From contig CM057228.1 of the NCBI GenBank assembly GCA_029891385.1, positions 64,982,523 to 65,046,522 on the forward strand: a DNA stretch of 64,000 nt, read 5' to 3'. The stretch's first letter is position 1; every line of letters begins with the position of its first letter. A program made the translations under genes and the position numbers. The DNA is from Erythroxylum novogranatense (taxonomy: Eukaryota; Streptophyta; Magnoliopsida; Malpighiales; Erythroxylaceae). This document shows, in pieces, positions 35,201 through 46,126 of this stretch. The notes under the pieces are model-generated. The model did not search any database. It was given only the letters and a program-made list of their open reading frames with translations, and was not told the DNA's origin.

Positions 35201-36204
35201 ATTTGTGAATATGAAATTTGTTAGTGACTGAATTACCGGACCGAAGGTCCGAAGGAATGGGAATTGGTCGTTGAAATGTAAAATGATTGTGAATGTGAAT
35301 TGATACATATGCATTCATACATAAAGGCATGATCATATAAAGGCAGTTGTGACCGGAGGAGCCAATGTATTACAGGGCTTTAAGCTCAATGCCCCAGGGC
35401 TTCGTGCCCAACGTATTTTTAGAGCCACTGGCTCAACGCATCGAGCATTCAGCCCAATATATTATTGAGCGCGAGGTCAACACAATGTGCCCATCACTGG
35501 GACAGTTTTAGGCACACGGTCACAACAACGTAATGAAAATGGAAAAGTGTCACATGTGCATCGCATATACAAATGATAAGATGTGAATGGTATGAAAGGC
35601 GAAATACCTTATAAATGTGAAATCGAATGTATTGACCTTCTGAACGTGTTTGTATAACGATGATATGAATTGTATGTATATGCATGAGTTGAGTGAACCA
35701 TCGATGATGGTTTCTCATTGAGTTCGCAAAACTCACCCAAAATTTGCAATTATTTTTCAGGACTCAGAAGAATACCCGTTAGGTAGCAGGCGTATAACAT
35801 TGTTGGTTATTGAAGTAGAAGAGATCGGGATCGATTTTAAATCGCATTAGTGTCCAATAGAATTGTATTCCAAAATGACTAATTGTATGTGTAATGGGTC
35901 AATGTGGTTCTGTTTTGTACATAAAATGGTTATTGTAATTTATGGTTGACTATTGGTAATAACCGAAACTGATTGTATTAACTGAAAATGTTTATCTATG
36001 CATGTTGATGCAAATTGTCTACTGTTTTCTGCGCACATAAGTGTAAATGAAAGAAAAAGGAAATGGCTCTGATGGAATGAATGTTTGAAAAAAAAATTTA
36101 TACTGAGTTTCGACTGAGTGATGTAGCATGCCACCCTCGCGGGGTACGGACTCGGATATCACCATTGATGTCGGGTTCGGGTCACGCGGGAATGAGGTGT
36201 TACA
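32206..36204 (+). repeat. 3' LTR of LARD 2 (3999 bp)
   Basis: It has the same termini as the 5' LTR. It is followed directly by ATATT (36205-36209), the second copy of the target duplication. Confidence 0.94.
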
Positions 36205-37524
36205 ATATTCCATTCAAATTTTCATATTTAAATTTTGTGATTCAATCTTCATTTCCTAATCTATACTTACTTTTTTAAATAGAGAGCACGAAGATTCAAT
36301 TCAAAGCAAAGGGATTGTTAATGTTGAAGAAAGATATAAGATTAAGTTCCCATCATAGTTTAGGACTCGAGTAAGATATATATTGATGAAATATTATGAA
36401 CTTATGACAATTTGTATCTCTGATTAACTTCTAATTATATTTTTCCTACGGATGATATGGTTACATAATTGTAACATGCAAGAGGTGACAAAAACATTAT
36501 ATTCTTTGGGTGATAAAAACATTATATTCTTTGGCTTGTGAGCCTCATATATGTGAGAAAAAATATATAGGTTGCATTGTTCATAGAGTTAGATTTCACA
36601 TACAAGATCAAGACAGTTGACTTAGAAGCCAAAATTGTGGGGTTGTTGTTGAGGGATGTCATGACGATGATTTTATTGACTTATACGGTATCATCTATGA
36701 TATAATAGAATTGCATTACATTAAGGATAAAAAGGTTATTCTATTTAAGTGAAAATGGTTTAATCTTGGTGACATAAAAGTTAATGGAAATATTACTAGC
36801 ATCAATGTTAGTGAGACATGATATGATAAAGACCCTTTTGTCCTTGCAAGTCAAGTGAAGCAAGTATTCTACCTTAACGATACTATCTTAGGCAGAAATT
36901 GGAAGGTTGTTTAAAATTTTCGACACCAAAATCTCTTAAATTTTTATGAGATGGATAATTGTCTAATAAGTGAGGATGGTGATGAAGAATATCAAGAGAT
37001 TGAATCGAAGTTGAATAATGAAGCCATTCAAAAAGAAGGTACAGATATATTATCATTCCATAGGAGAGATGTTGATCCCAATATAGTACAAGTGGATGAA
37101 GTATAAGCCAATCTTATTGTAGAAAGAGATGAAGACTTCATTGAGGATGAATTATATGATAATGATGATGCGTTGGCTAAATATAATAGTGATGAAGAGT
37201 CGAATCATAATGTAATTAATGATGATAATTTTCAAGATCTTGATTATGATGATTGAAGGTAATAAAAATGTTGCTTATATTGTTTGAAATGTATTGTTGA
37301 TGTTTAAGTTATGTTAATGTGTATTATTGATATTTTACGTAAGTGAATGTGTAGTTGATGATGTTTCACCCTTTTTTTAATGCATATTGTTGATGTCTTC
37401 TTAATATCTGCACATATTAGTAATGCTGAAATAAGCAAACATGAAATACCCTTTTGACACAAACACGCCTACACCATTTGACCTCATTTCATTTAGTCAA
37501 TAATAAAATAACTGAAACAAACTA

Positions 37525-37875
37525 TGTTGATGTTTGCGATATGTTTATATGAATTATTGATTTTGACTTAGTTTATGTGAAATGTTGAGGTTTAAGTTAT
37601 GTTAATGCGGAATGTTGGTGTTTGAGTTATGTTAATACGGAATGTTGATGTTTAAGTTATGTTTAATGTATTGTTGATGTTTTAGTTATGTTATTGCGTA
37701 TTGTTGATATTTGAGTTACGTTAATGTGGAATGTTCATGTTTGAGTGATGTTTTTACGAAATATTGATGTTTGACTTATACTTATGCAGATCGTTAATGT
37801 TTAAGTTATGTTTATGCATATTGTTAACGTTTGACTAATGTTTATGCGTAATGTTAATTTTTGAGTTATATATAT
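37525..37875. repeat. Minisatellite, unit about 30 bp
   Basis: About eleven diverged units of the form TGTTGATGTTTGAGTTATG followed by TTAATGCGGAA lie in the spacer between the two CACTA transposon genes. Isolated related units start from about 37291. Confidence 0.88.
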
Positions 37876-40800
37876 TCTTGATAATGACATCTAGTAGAAA
37901 CAAGAGAAAGAATGTGGCAACTAGTGAAATTGTTCCTCTCCTATAACAACCTAATCAATTTGACCTTATCTAACAGCAACAACATACTTCATCCACCAAT
38001 GAATCCAATCAGCAACAACCGCTATCTACCTTAACTAGTGTTAAAGGATCTTCAAGTTTCTTAATCTTTACCGCCTATTATTAGACTTATGCTTAAATAT
38101 ATAATTAAATATTTAATGTGTTTTTTCTCATCCTTATGTTTTATATTGTGAGGTACTAATACCTACGTCAGAAAAAGAGGTGGAGGTATCACTAACAGTT
38201 CTAAGTTGCAACAAATGAATGTTGTAATGAACAACAAGCTGTTAATACATATTGACACTGTGCATGGTCGTCCTGTTTAAAAGATCCAATTAGAAAAATT
38301 GTCCAGTGAATTAGGGGTTATTGTCAGGACTAAATTGCCTTGCCTTTAGCATGTCAAGTAATTGAAGGAAGACAACTTGTTATAAAATACTCAGGACAAA
38401 CTTTCGGTAAATTTTCAATTTATTTAATTATATGCATTTTTTTTACTTATTTAAAGACTAACTTCACTTTTACTTGTTGCTCATAGATAAAGCTTAATAT
38501 GTCGATATCACCAATCTTGAAGTTTTAAGCTGTGTGACTTCATTGTTGAAACAAAGGGCCAAGGATCATTGTTATTGACTACATACATACTACAAGTATT
38601 TTTCTTATGATGAGGAGGCAAGGAGACATGTTCCTAAATGAATGTCTCCAAAAAATTGGAGTCAAATGTGAGATTATTGGACCTCTACCAACATTGAGAT
38701 TTGAATTCTTTCTCTTCACATGTAACTTCCATTAGCCTTGTTACACAATTTAATGATTATTTCTTTTCTTTATTTAGGAAAAGTGTGAGAAAGTCAAGGT
38801 TAATAGAGAAAAAATGAAAACTTCTCAGGCTCCAAATCATTTGTTGTCGTACGAAAAGACTATGTAAGTTCTTTATTGAAAAGTCATAATTATATTAGTA
38901 AATACAATATTATTTATTGTGTTTCTAATTATTTTTTTTCATAAAATAGAGTAAGAATGAACTACATGGATATGGGTGTGATAGGAACACAATATACAAA
39001 CTCACTTACTATAAGGAACGTCAAAGATGGATATCAAAAGAAGTGTAAAATAACTATGTGTTAGCCCCAAAAATTTTTTTAAGTTAAGCATGATTAGATT
39101 AATTGAGTAAGTTATGTTAGTATTAATTGAGTTAACATTAATTAGAATGTGATAGCATTAAAGAGTTAGGTGGTGAGTTAATGAGGTTAAATATGTTAGT
39201 TAGGCCTTAATGAGGTAGGAGAGGAAAAGAGAATAAGTTGGGCTTAAAGGACAAATGGGCTTGAGTAAGTTTAAGGAGGATGTAAGAAGACAGGAAGAAT
39301 AAGTGAATGGGCTTAAGTATATGGGCTTAAGTAAGTAAAAGAAGAGTATAAAAGAGAGGAATTAAGTGAGTTAGTAGGGAAAAGAAGGAGAATTTCGAAA
39401 ATTAGAGAAAGGGAGAGAGGAAGTGTCGTGGAAGGTGGAGAAAGAAGGAGAAAAGAAGAAAAGCTTGGTTAGGGTTTGATTTTCCAAGAGTTTAAGCAAG
39501 AGTTTGAAGAAAGTTCAAGAAGGAAAAGTGTGGAGGAAGAGCTAAGCTACATTTTGAGCTAAGAAATTCTTTGGTTGAGTCAAGAACCAAGGTAAGTTAT
39601 AATTTCAAGTGTTAGTTTTTGGTTGGGTTTTGGTGTAGATAGCTTAGAAAGAAGATGGGTTTAGTGATTCTAAAGTTCATATCATGATTTAGGTTCATTA
39701 GGTTTTCAATTTTTGAAACCCTAAGTGATATAAGGTTATTTTCTTGCCATGGATGAAGAAGGACAAGAAGAAAGAGAAGAGCAAGAGGAGGAGCTCCATT
39801 TAGCAAGGATTTAGCAAGTTATAAGGTGGGTTTCACTTTTATCTTTATGTTAGTAAGTATTAAATGCTACTTTAACTAATGAATTTAATGATTTGTAACT
39901 ATTTGAGATAAGCATTGATTGTGCCGTGATCATGTACGTATGATGGTGTATGATTGCCATTAAGTGAGCATTTTAACAGTGTATGACATTGCTTGTTATT
40001 GCTTGAAATTGCCATGAATTGAATGAGCATGAATGAGGTCATGAAATGTGAGCTAAGCATGAAATATATCATTTTCAAGAATCAGCTTTATGGATGCATG
40101 AAAATCCATTTTCAGAAAATCAGTCAGTGGACAAGACAAGTCCAATTTTTATGCATGAAATTCAGTGTTATGTGGGTTAGTTAAGTCCACCAGCAAAGTC
40201 ACGTGCACGTTGACCAGTATAGCCTTCGCCCGGCTGCCCGATTGTGGCATAGGATGTTCCTTTTTGGACTCCTCAGCATATGACTACACTTGTGTAGCTC
40301 ATCAGTAACCCGTGGACTTTTCGAACCATCACTATGTGTTTACGTGTTAGCATATGTTTGCAAGAATGAGAATTACATGGATCATGAACATTGTGTTTTG
40401 AGATTGATAAATTTCATGAAATGCATGATTGTATGATTGCTATACAAAAGTGCTAAAAGTATGATTAATGAAACAATGTAGCTTATTAGCCTAAATATAA
40501 GCGTGTTACCCACTGTTTAAAGCTCACCCCCACCTTCCCGTCCCATCTCCAAGTGAAGATCGGGATCTCGAAGAATGAGCTCAAGGCATACTCCAAGATC
40601 TTAGTGTTTTGTTTTTGTATTCCAAGATAACTATTGTAAATCAATGCTTTAGATGCATTTTGAGCAATGATGCTTTTAGCAAGTTTGTATTTTTGGGGAT
40701 ATTATGTAGTGGCTTAAAATGCCCTCTAAAGCTTTGTAATAACTCATATTTTTCATATGAATGCAAGAATGTTTAGTTATAATGTATTTTGAGCAAATCA

Positions 40801-41470
40801 TGTATGTTTTAAAACCATTGCATCATTGTATAGTTTGGATATGATTTGAGAAAGTTTAGATGATTAAGAGTGCGGTTGTTGCCTTGAATGGAGTTTGGAG
40901 TTACTCTTGGGATTAAGTTATGCTATATGAGGTTGCATGTTGAGTTTTATGCAGGTGGAAGTATTAGAATTGAAAATTGGTTAGTTGTATTTTCAAGGGA
41001 AGTGCTGTCAAATTTTCCTAAAAATTTGACAGAACTTCGCTTCAGTTTTAGCCCCCTTTAGGGCTTGAATTAGATTGGGAAGTCTTCATGAAGATTGTAG
41101 TACAAGTTTAGATCTTTAAAATGGTGTATCATTTGTTTCATTTGGACTTAGGGTTAAAAAGTTACGAGGTGAAGAACACATTCAGTTACTGTTCATGTAC
41201 TGTTACATTGGTCTTTAATGAGCAGTGTCCTTTGAGTGGCTTTTTGCCTTGATTAATGAGGAAGTTAGCTTTAGCATCCTTCATGAGATTTGTATTTTAT
41301 CTTGTTATCTTTCCATGAAGGTATAGTATACTCATATTGGAGCTAGGAATAAGAAGTTATAAGCTTTGAAAGATGATAGTGTCAAGTGAATTGAAGTTGA
41401 TTTTAAGAATTGGGAATTTTGGAAAGTGGCGTGACAGCCTCGGGTGCCAAAACACCCCTTAACCTACCCA

Positions 41471-41580
41471 TGTCCGTTAGACGGACATGCATGTCCGTTT
41501 AACGGACAATTTCGAATCAATTGGTACCCATCCACCCGAATGTGTCCGTTAAACGGACATGGCTGTCCGTTTAACAGACA
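41471..41580. repeat. Four 17-bp palindromes TGTCCGTTTAACGGACA
   Basis: Units lie at 41471, 41492, 41543 and 41564, each a near-perfect palindrome (central base or one arm base varies). They form two pairs with a 21-bp step. Confidence 0.95.
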
Positions 41581-42173
41581 TCTACGGGAAAAAGTGCAAA
41601 TTGGACAAAGTTAGAAGCCGAATTTTGTTTTGTGGTCTTCATAAGAGTTGTAGATATAGATGTCTACTTTCAAATGGTGAAAGAACGAACACAATCCGAC
41701 CTCTAGATTAAAAGTTATGAGAATCGCGCAAAAAGAGTTTCATTTGGATTTTTGAAGTGAGCATGGTCTATTGTTTTGGGCATAAATCCCTCATCCGACC
41801 TCCAATTGAGGTGAGGCTTGAACCATTGGATTTATAAGACATATATCTTTCTTGATACCAAAATTGGTATCATTTGGAGTTAAACTGAGGAAGTTATCAT
41901 TAAAGGAAGTGAGAGGCCGGTTAAGAGAGCATGTTACAGATGTGAACTCTTTTAGGTTTTTGGAGTGTATCTTGAGTTATATAACTCCGATTAAGGTGAT
42001 TCTTGCCTCTATGCGAACGTGAGGCTTTAAGCTATATTTGATATGAACAAGTCAATTTGTGATTACGATGTTTAGGTAGTGTGAGCTCATCACTTTTATG
42101 GAACAATAGCGAATAGCACTGCAATGTTATAAGTGTAAGTTATATTTAGTTGGGTCTCGGATTCGACAACTGT

Positions 42174-42185
42174 GGTATCAGAGCA
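42174..42185 (+). other. Primer-binding-site sequence inside the solo insert
   Basis: TGGTATCAGAGC, the initiator-methionine-tRNA type site, lies six bases after an LTR-like terminus (CGACA) but is itself followed by a second terminus at 42232. Confidence 0.85.
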
Positions 42186-42686
42186 AGTGTGACAGTGGTA
42201 AGTATACGCAGTTTGGGAGAAGGGATCCAACACTATGTAAGTATAAAAATTTGTCTAAATTTTAAGTTTCTTTATTTATGTTGTACTAACTAATAATATT
42301 TGAATTCAATATTGATTTTGTTTTTCTAATTTCAGAATAAGATGTAGAAGTTATTGTAAAGATTATTGTTTGACAAAAATGAGCCAAATATGGATGACAT
42401 TTTAACAACGTGCTTGGTACTTGTTATAAGATCTAACTATGTCAAAGGTCTTGGGTTTGACCCTAAGTCAACTACTTCATCCTTATCAAAACCAGCATAT
42501 GTTGCCCATCTTCAAGAGGAGAACCAATCATTTAAGGCTAAATTAAAATGTAATGAAGAAAAGTTAGAACATAATGAAAAAAAGTTAGATTGTATTGAGT
42601 AAAAATCGGCCAAGCTTGAAAAGATTATTAAGCAAATAATTGGCCCAAATTATGTAAGTAATAGTGATGATAAAAACAAGTCTTAG

Positions 42687-43383
42687 TTTGTATATAAGTA
42701 TTTTGTTAACATTTTATTAACATTTAATGATATTTTATTTTTTATATAAAATGATTCTATTTTCTAATCATTTTAATTATATTTTGTTTAATAAATTATA
42801 AAACAAAAAATAAATATTACAAACAATAACATGGATTAAAATGTTGCCAATAATTATAATTAACATGATAAATTTTTAATAATAATGTTTATTAAAATGT
42901 TAAAAATGTGGTAAAAGATTTGGCTACGTTTTTAAAAGCGTAGCGAATCTTTTTAGTAATGTTTCTAAAAACTTCTTCAATATCTTTTAGCTACATTTTA
43001 AAAAATGTAGCTAACAAGCATTTGCTATGAATATTTAATCATCTATAATAATTTTGGGCTTCGATTCAAGATTTGTCGTTAAATACTATTACCTACGTTT
43101 ATAGTAACATAACTAATAACATTTAGCCACGAAATCAAAGCGTACCAAAATAGCATTGGCGATGATTTGGTTTATCCTCGCCTATATCTTTTTGTTAAGT
43201 ATTCTTCTCTTAGTTAATATAATTTGCAACGATTTAGTAAAAATGTTTCCTGTAATATTTTTCTATTGGGATTTTGTGTCGATTTGGGTGACTAATTGAT
43301 ATTGTCGTAAACTATTATCAACGATGAATTTAGGTCTTTTAACAATGAAATTTTCGTCCCTAAATGTCCCTTCTGTTGTAGTT
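42687..43383 (+). mobile_element. CACTA 1 3' subterminal region and probable terminus
   Basis: Downstream of ORF2 the sequence contains hairpins GCTACGTTTTTAAAAGCGTAGC (about 42924-42945) and AGCTACATTTTAAAAAATGTAGCT (about 42989-43012), and related GTAGC/GCTAC motifs, like the repeat-rich ends of CACTA elements. The probable terminus is at 43383: the minus strand there reads AACTACAACAGAAGGGACAT, close to a CACTACAA-type terminal inverted repeat with the first base changed. The matching 5' end was not found. Confidence 0.55.
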
Positions 43384-43479
43384 AGTGGTTAAGCTTCCAA
43401 CCAACAATGTCAAATCATTTGAGAATTGGTGTCTTTGGAATTCCTAGTGATAGTATAAATAATAGTGATTGATATAGGA

Positions 43480-43790
43480 GATTAGGCTTGAATTCTGATG
43501 AGTTCATAATGCAAAAATTGATCAGTGAATGACGATCTATTTAGTCGGATCATAGAGGGGTTAAAAGAGAAAATAATTTTACCATTAATATGTGCATGAT
43601 AGTTATTCAGCACAATCCAATCTTTTCTAAAGAAGAAAGCACGTTTCTAGAGCTAGCCCCTTTCTATTTCGATTTTCAAAAAACTAAAAAAATTGTCTTT
43701 ATAATGTAAAAGTAGATCCTTAATGGCCAATTGTTTATTATAGTTGTTCAAGTCTCTCATATTCCAAATTAGTACTTCTATTAAGAAGAG
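43480..43790 (-). pseudogene. LINE endonuclease (APE) N-terminal fragment
   Basis: The minus strand reads IEVLIWNMRDLNNYNKQLA then IKDLLLHYKDNFF, the start of the apurinic-type endonuclease of plant L1 LINEs (WNVRGLN...KQ..IKDLL). A degraded continuation with stops includes WIVLNNYHAHINGKIIFSFNP. It probably belongs to a LINE whose ORF1 region occupies the sequence up to about 44800, though I could not recognise an ORF1 domain there. Confidence 0.75.
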
Positions 43791-44889
43791 GTTTTACTTG
43801 ATTTTTTCTTTTTGGACTTCCTACCTGGTTTGGTTAAGCTAATTCTAGGTTCTATAGGTGTGGAGGTACACTCCCTCTCTAGATTCCTCAAAATAAGAGA
43901 GGATGTTACTTATATGAGTTCCAAGTTTTGCTCTAATTAAGGAGATTCTGACGTGTTTAGATCAAGAACTAGGTCTTATATCCATGCGCAATTATACTAG
44001 TAGAAGCTATATTTGTTTCCTTTCCTTAACTATGTCCTTACCCCTCATCTTCATTCCTAGAGAGGTTGTCAAACTCTCCACTAGTATGATTGGGATCTAG
44101 ATATTATTTAAAGTTGTTATTCACTTTTCTAAGTTGTTGTTTTATGGATCAGTTACCTCAGTATTGATCTCTTGTATTAACTGAGCCATAGTTTATGCAT
44201 TTTTGGCTTCCTTATTTTTAAGGATCTGAGCTTATATTTACTCCTTCATAGGCTTCCACATATAGGTGATTTTTATGGAGCCTTTAACTTTATAATTTTG
44301 TTGAATTAAATTCGAAGATAAAGAAATCATCTTCACTAACCATGGTGTTCTCCAAGATCCTCCTAATTAATAGGAGCTATGTAACATAAGTTACCAAAGC
44401 TATCAGGATCAACTACAACTTAACTATAAGAAATCTTGTGCATTTCTTTTAAAACAGGCATTTCCTTTCTTTAGAGAATAGGTTCATGAGTAGGAGTGGA
44501 GCCTAGGAAGTTGAGAATGGAGGTGGGTTGAGGGTTTAAGGCAAGTTGGTGATAGGGGATTTGCAGTCTCCATACCATTGATGGTAAAAAATCTCTAAGG
44601 AAGATAAGTTGGGAGAAAAGAATGTTGGTGGATGACAAGAAAGGGAAAGAAAGTGAACCAATTAAGGTGATTTTTGAGCCGAGTTTAGTAAGAGGGAAGA
44701 GATACTTTCACTAAACATTGATGCCCAAAACTTTTTTCCTAAAGTCACTTTGCTAGTAATTGGGATAGTTTAGTTTAATTTAAAATTGGTTAAAATAATC
44801 ATTTGATTAATTATTGATTAGTTAATAGTAGGAGGGTTAGACTTACTTTACTTTATCCCCGCAAGATAGAAACTATACTTTATCTTTGT
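43791..44889 (-). other. Possible LINE ORF1/leader region, unrecognised
   Basis: Non-coding as it stands, AT-rich with many stops on both strands. Its place directly upstream of a LINE endonuclease on the minus strand makes a decayed ORF1 likely, but no domain was recognised. Confidence 0.3.
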
Positions 44890-45430
44890 GAGATCAAAAC
44901 CCTACTTATTTCTCTTAACATTTGTCCCTTGTTGAAAAATTACAACATTGCATATGTGATCGTTCCTTTTGTCAAAGATCAAGTTTTATGGTAGAAGAAG
45001 CCATCCAATCAATCCGATTTAGGATCTTTAAAGGGATGAAGTGAGAGCATGACTCTTTTAACATCAGATTCATTAAAAGGTTGAATTAGAAAATCAACAT
45101 CTTAAGGAGATAAATTTACCAATGACAACTTTAAGATGGACAAAGAAGAAAAGACATCAATTTTTAAGCCTAGTGCAATTGAGAAGTGCGAAAATACTTC
45201 TTGATGAATCTCATCCCTGGAAAACAACCAACTCCATCCTTGATCTTGTAAGGAAACAATTGTGTTCACATTTTACTTAGACAATAGAGTTATGTGAAAA
45301 TACCATGTATTCTTGTCACCATCTTGCAACCAAAGCATCCCATATATTTGTTTGATTAGAGAATGGTTTATATTTAGTGCATCAATGTATTTAGACAAGG
45401 CCATTTTTCATGATCTTGTAGTTTTATGTT
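44890..45430 (-). pseudogene. LINE endonuclease-RT linker and RT start fragment
   Basis: The minus strand reads LQDGDKNTWYFHITLLS, then PFNESDVKRVMLSLHPFKDP and DWLDGFFYHK, matching the conserved plant LINE segment W..GDKNTKFFH...F...EV..A...M.P.KAPGPDGF. Several stops are present. Since the endonuclease start lies downstream on the same strand (43480-43790), this must be a separate, truncated LINE copy. Confidence 0.75.
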
Positions 45431-46029
45431 GTTAGGGAGGTTGTTGGAAAATCTTTTTCTATTCAAGGCTTTAAGTTCTATTTTAACCTAGTAAAAAGTT
45501 GGATGTGTAACTAAAATATGATATTTGTCTAAACTTCAAACTTAATTTCAAGATTGAACCAATTTAATAGAATAATCAACTTTAGGTGTTTAATATATAT
45601 GTAAGTTTTTATAAATAATGAAATCAGAAAGAAATCTGTAAATTTAGTCTGAATTTTTGAAAGGAAATCACGATAAAAGATAAGAAAGGACAATGAAACC
45701 AGACAGACATGTAATATCGTTTCTTTTAGGCTGGGATTGAAGCCACGCTCCCACCAATCGAACATTCTGACATGCATACTATATGTAAGTAAATACTAAA
45801 ACAGAAAAAGAGACGTTAAATACTAGGAAAGAAGCGAAACTGAGAAAGTAATAACCAGATAGGCAACATGCGCGCGTGGACATAACAAAAAGTTGTTTCG
45901 GCCTGCCATCATTTGCTCCACCAGCTTAAACCAACAGGGACTGCTGTGCTGGCCCAACTCTCTCTCCTTTCTTCGCTGCTGTGTGTAATTAATGCACACA
46001 CCACCCTGTGCACGTCTTCTTTTCTCCTC
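45431..46029. other. Upstream flank of the PP2C gene
   Basis: No gene is seen. It bridges the LINE debris and the PP2C promoter and becomes pyrimidine-rich after about 45900. A GC-rich patch GCGCGCGTGGAC lies at about 45869-45880. Confidence 0.5.
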
Positions 46030-46126
46030 CTGTCATATATACTATTTATTCAACTCAACATCCACTCTCTCTTCCCGTCTCTGGGTTCTGATCCTTCAAG
46101 TGTTTTCAACAGCTTTTAAACGAAGG
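46030..46126 (+). promoter_or_regulatory. Probable TATA region and 5'-UTR first exon of PP2C
   Basis: CATATATACTATTTATT at about 46034 is a plausible TATA box, followed by a pyrimidine-rich leader (CTCTCTCTTCCCGTCTC). A splice donor AAG|GTAAAATC lies at about 46126. A candidate acceptor (CAAATTACAG) lies at about 47686, before the ATG at 47775. A long intron in the 5' UTR is therefore likely; no transcript data are available to confirm it. Confidence 0.4.

Larger units (their letters stand above)
24506..36204 (+). mobile_element. LARD 2: complete non-autonomous LTR retrotransposon
   Basis: The 11.7-kb element has two long LTRs (3985 and 3999 bp), both starting TGTAACA and ending TGTTACA (a perfect 7-bp terminal inversion), a primer-binding site, a polypurine tract and a 5-bp target duplication. 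The 3.7-kb internal domain encodes no recognisable Gag or Pol. This matches large retrotransposon derivatives, which have long LTRs, a conserved non-coding interior and depend on proteins from another element. The TTTTGAGGACGAAATTTTTA segment just before the polypurine tract is typical of the end of plant Ty3/gypsy polyproteins of the Del/Tekay group, suggesting derivation from such a parent. The element interrupts the older CACTA transposase. Confidence 0.93.
21884..37257 (+). pseudogene. CACTA (En/Spm) TNP2-type transposase, decayed and split by LARD 2
   Basis: The 5' part (21884-24505) starts MDKSWMLHRTWSTEYLEGV, the transposase-associated domain of TNP2 proteins. It then has the core landmarks NVRLGLSSNRFNPF, YNLPPWKCMKE and LLISGPNAPSKDIDVYM, then IHLSYKAKIYGSIQFRWMF and YVHNRA. 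The reading resumes after the insertion at 36205-37257 with RFHIQDQD, NCGVVVEG, DLYGIIYDIIELHY, DPFVLASQVKQVFY. These are in the TNP2 order, interrupted by many stops and frameshifts, so the enzyme is dead. LARD 2 (24506-36204) sits just after YILNNCEKIDKYME in the coding region, bounded by ATATT on both sides. ORF2 of the same transposon follows at 37885. Confidence 0.9.
39059..42232 (+). mobile_element. Solo-LTR-like insert of a gypsy-type element, with 5-bp target duplication
   Basis: It starts TGTTAGCCCC and ends GGGATCCAACA, flanked by CTATG on both sides (39054-39058 and 42233-42237). There is no coding region; the whole 3.17 kb has LTR character (a purine-rich leader with TTAGGGTTTGATTTTCC, modules around TTCATGAAGATTGTAG, and a palindrome array at 41471-41580). 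An LTR-like terminus GGATTCGACA at about 42158-42168 is followed by a primer-binding site (42174-42185), and then 47 bp later by a second terminus GGGATCCAACA. The same LTR start recurs, diverged, at 62231. It is best explained as a solo LTR whose end contains a small duplicated LTR/primer-site junction. Confidence 0.78.
37885..42686 (+). pseudogene. CACTA ORF2 (PTTA/En-Spm plant transposon protein), decayed and split
   Basis: The second gene of the CACTA element. It starts near MTSSRNKRKNVATSEI (37885). It continues at about 38160-38300 with RKRGGGITNSSKLQQMN and LLIHIDTVHGRPV, then LSSELGVIVRTKLP. Next comes EKCEKVKVNREKMKTSQAP near 38780-38860. Exons are separated by AT-rich introns. The insert at 39059-42232 splits it exactly at a splice donor: ...CTATG before it and CTATG|TAAGTATAA after it. 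The last exon (about 42336-42686) encodes VIRSNYVKGLGFDPKS and a coiled-coil-like EENQSFKAKLK...EEKLEHNEKKL tail, the usual C-terminus of these proteins. Stops are present throughout. Confidence 0.85.
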
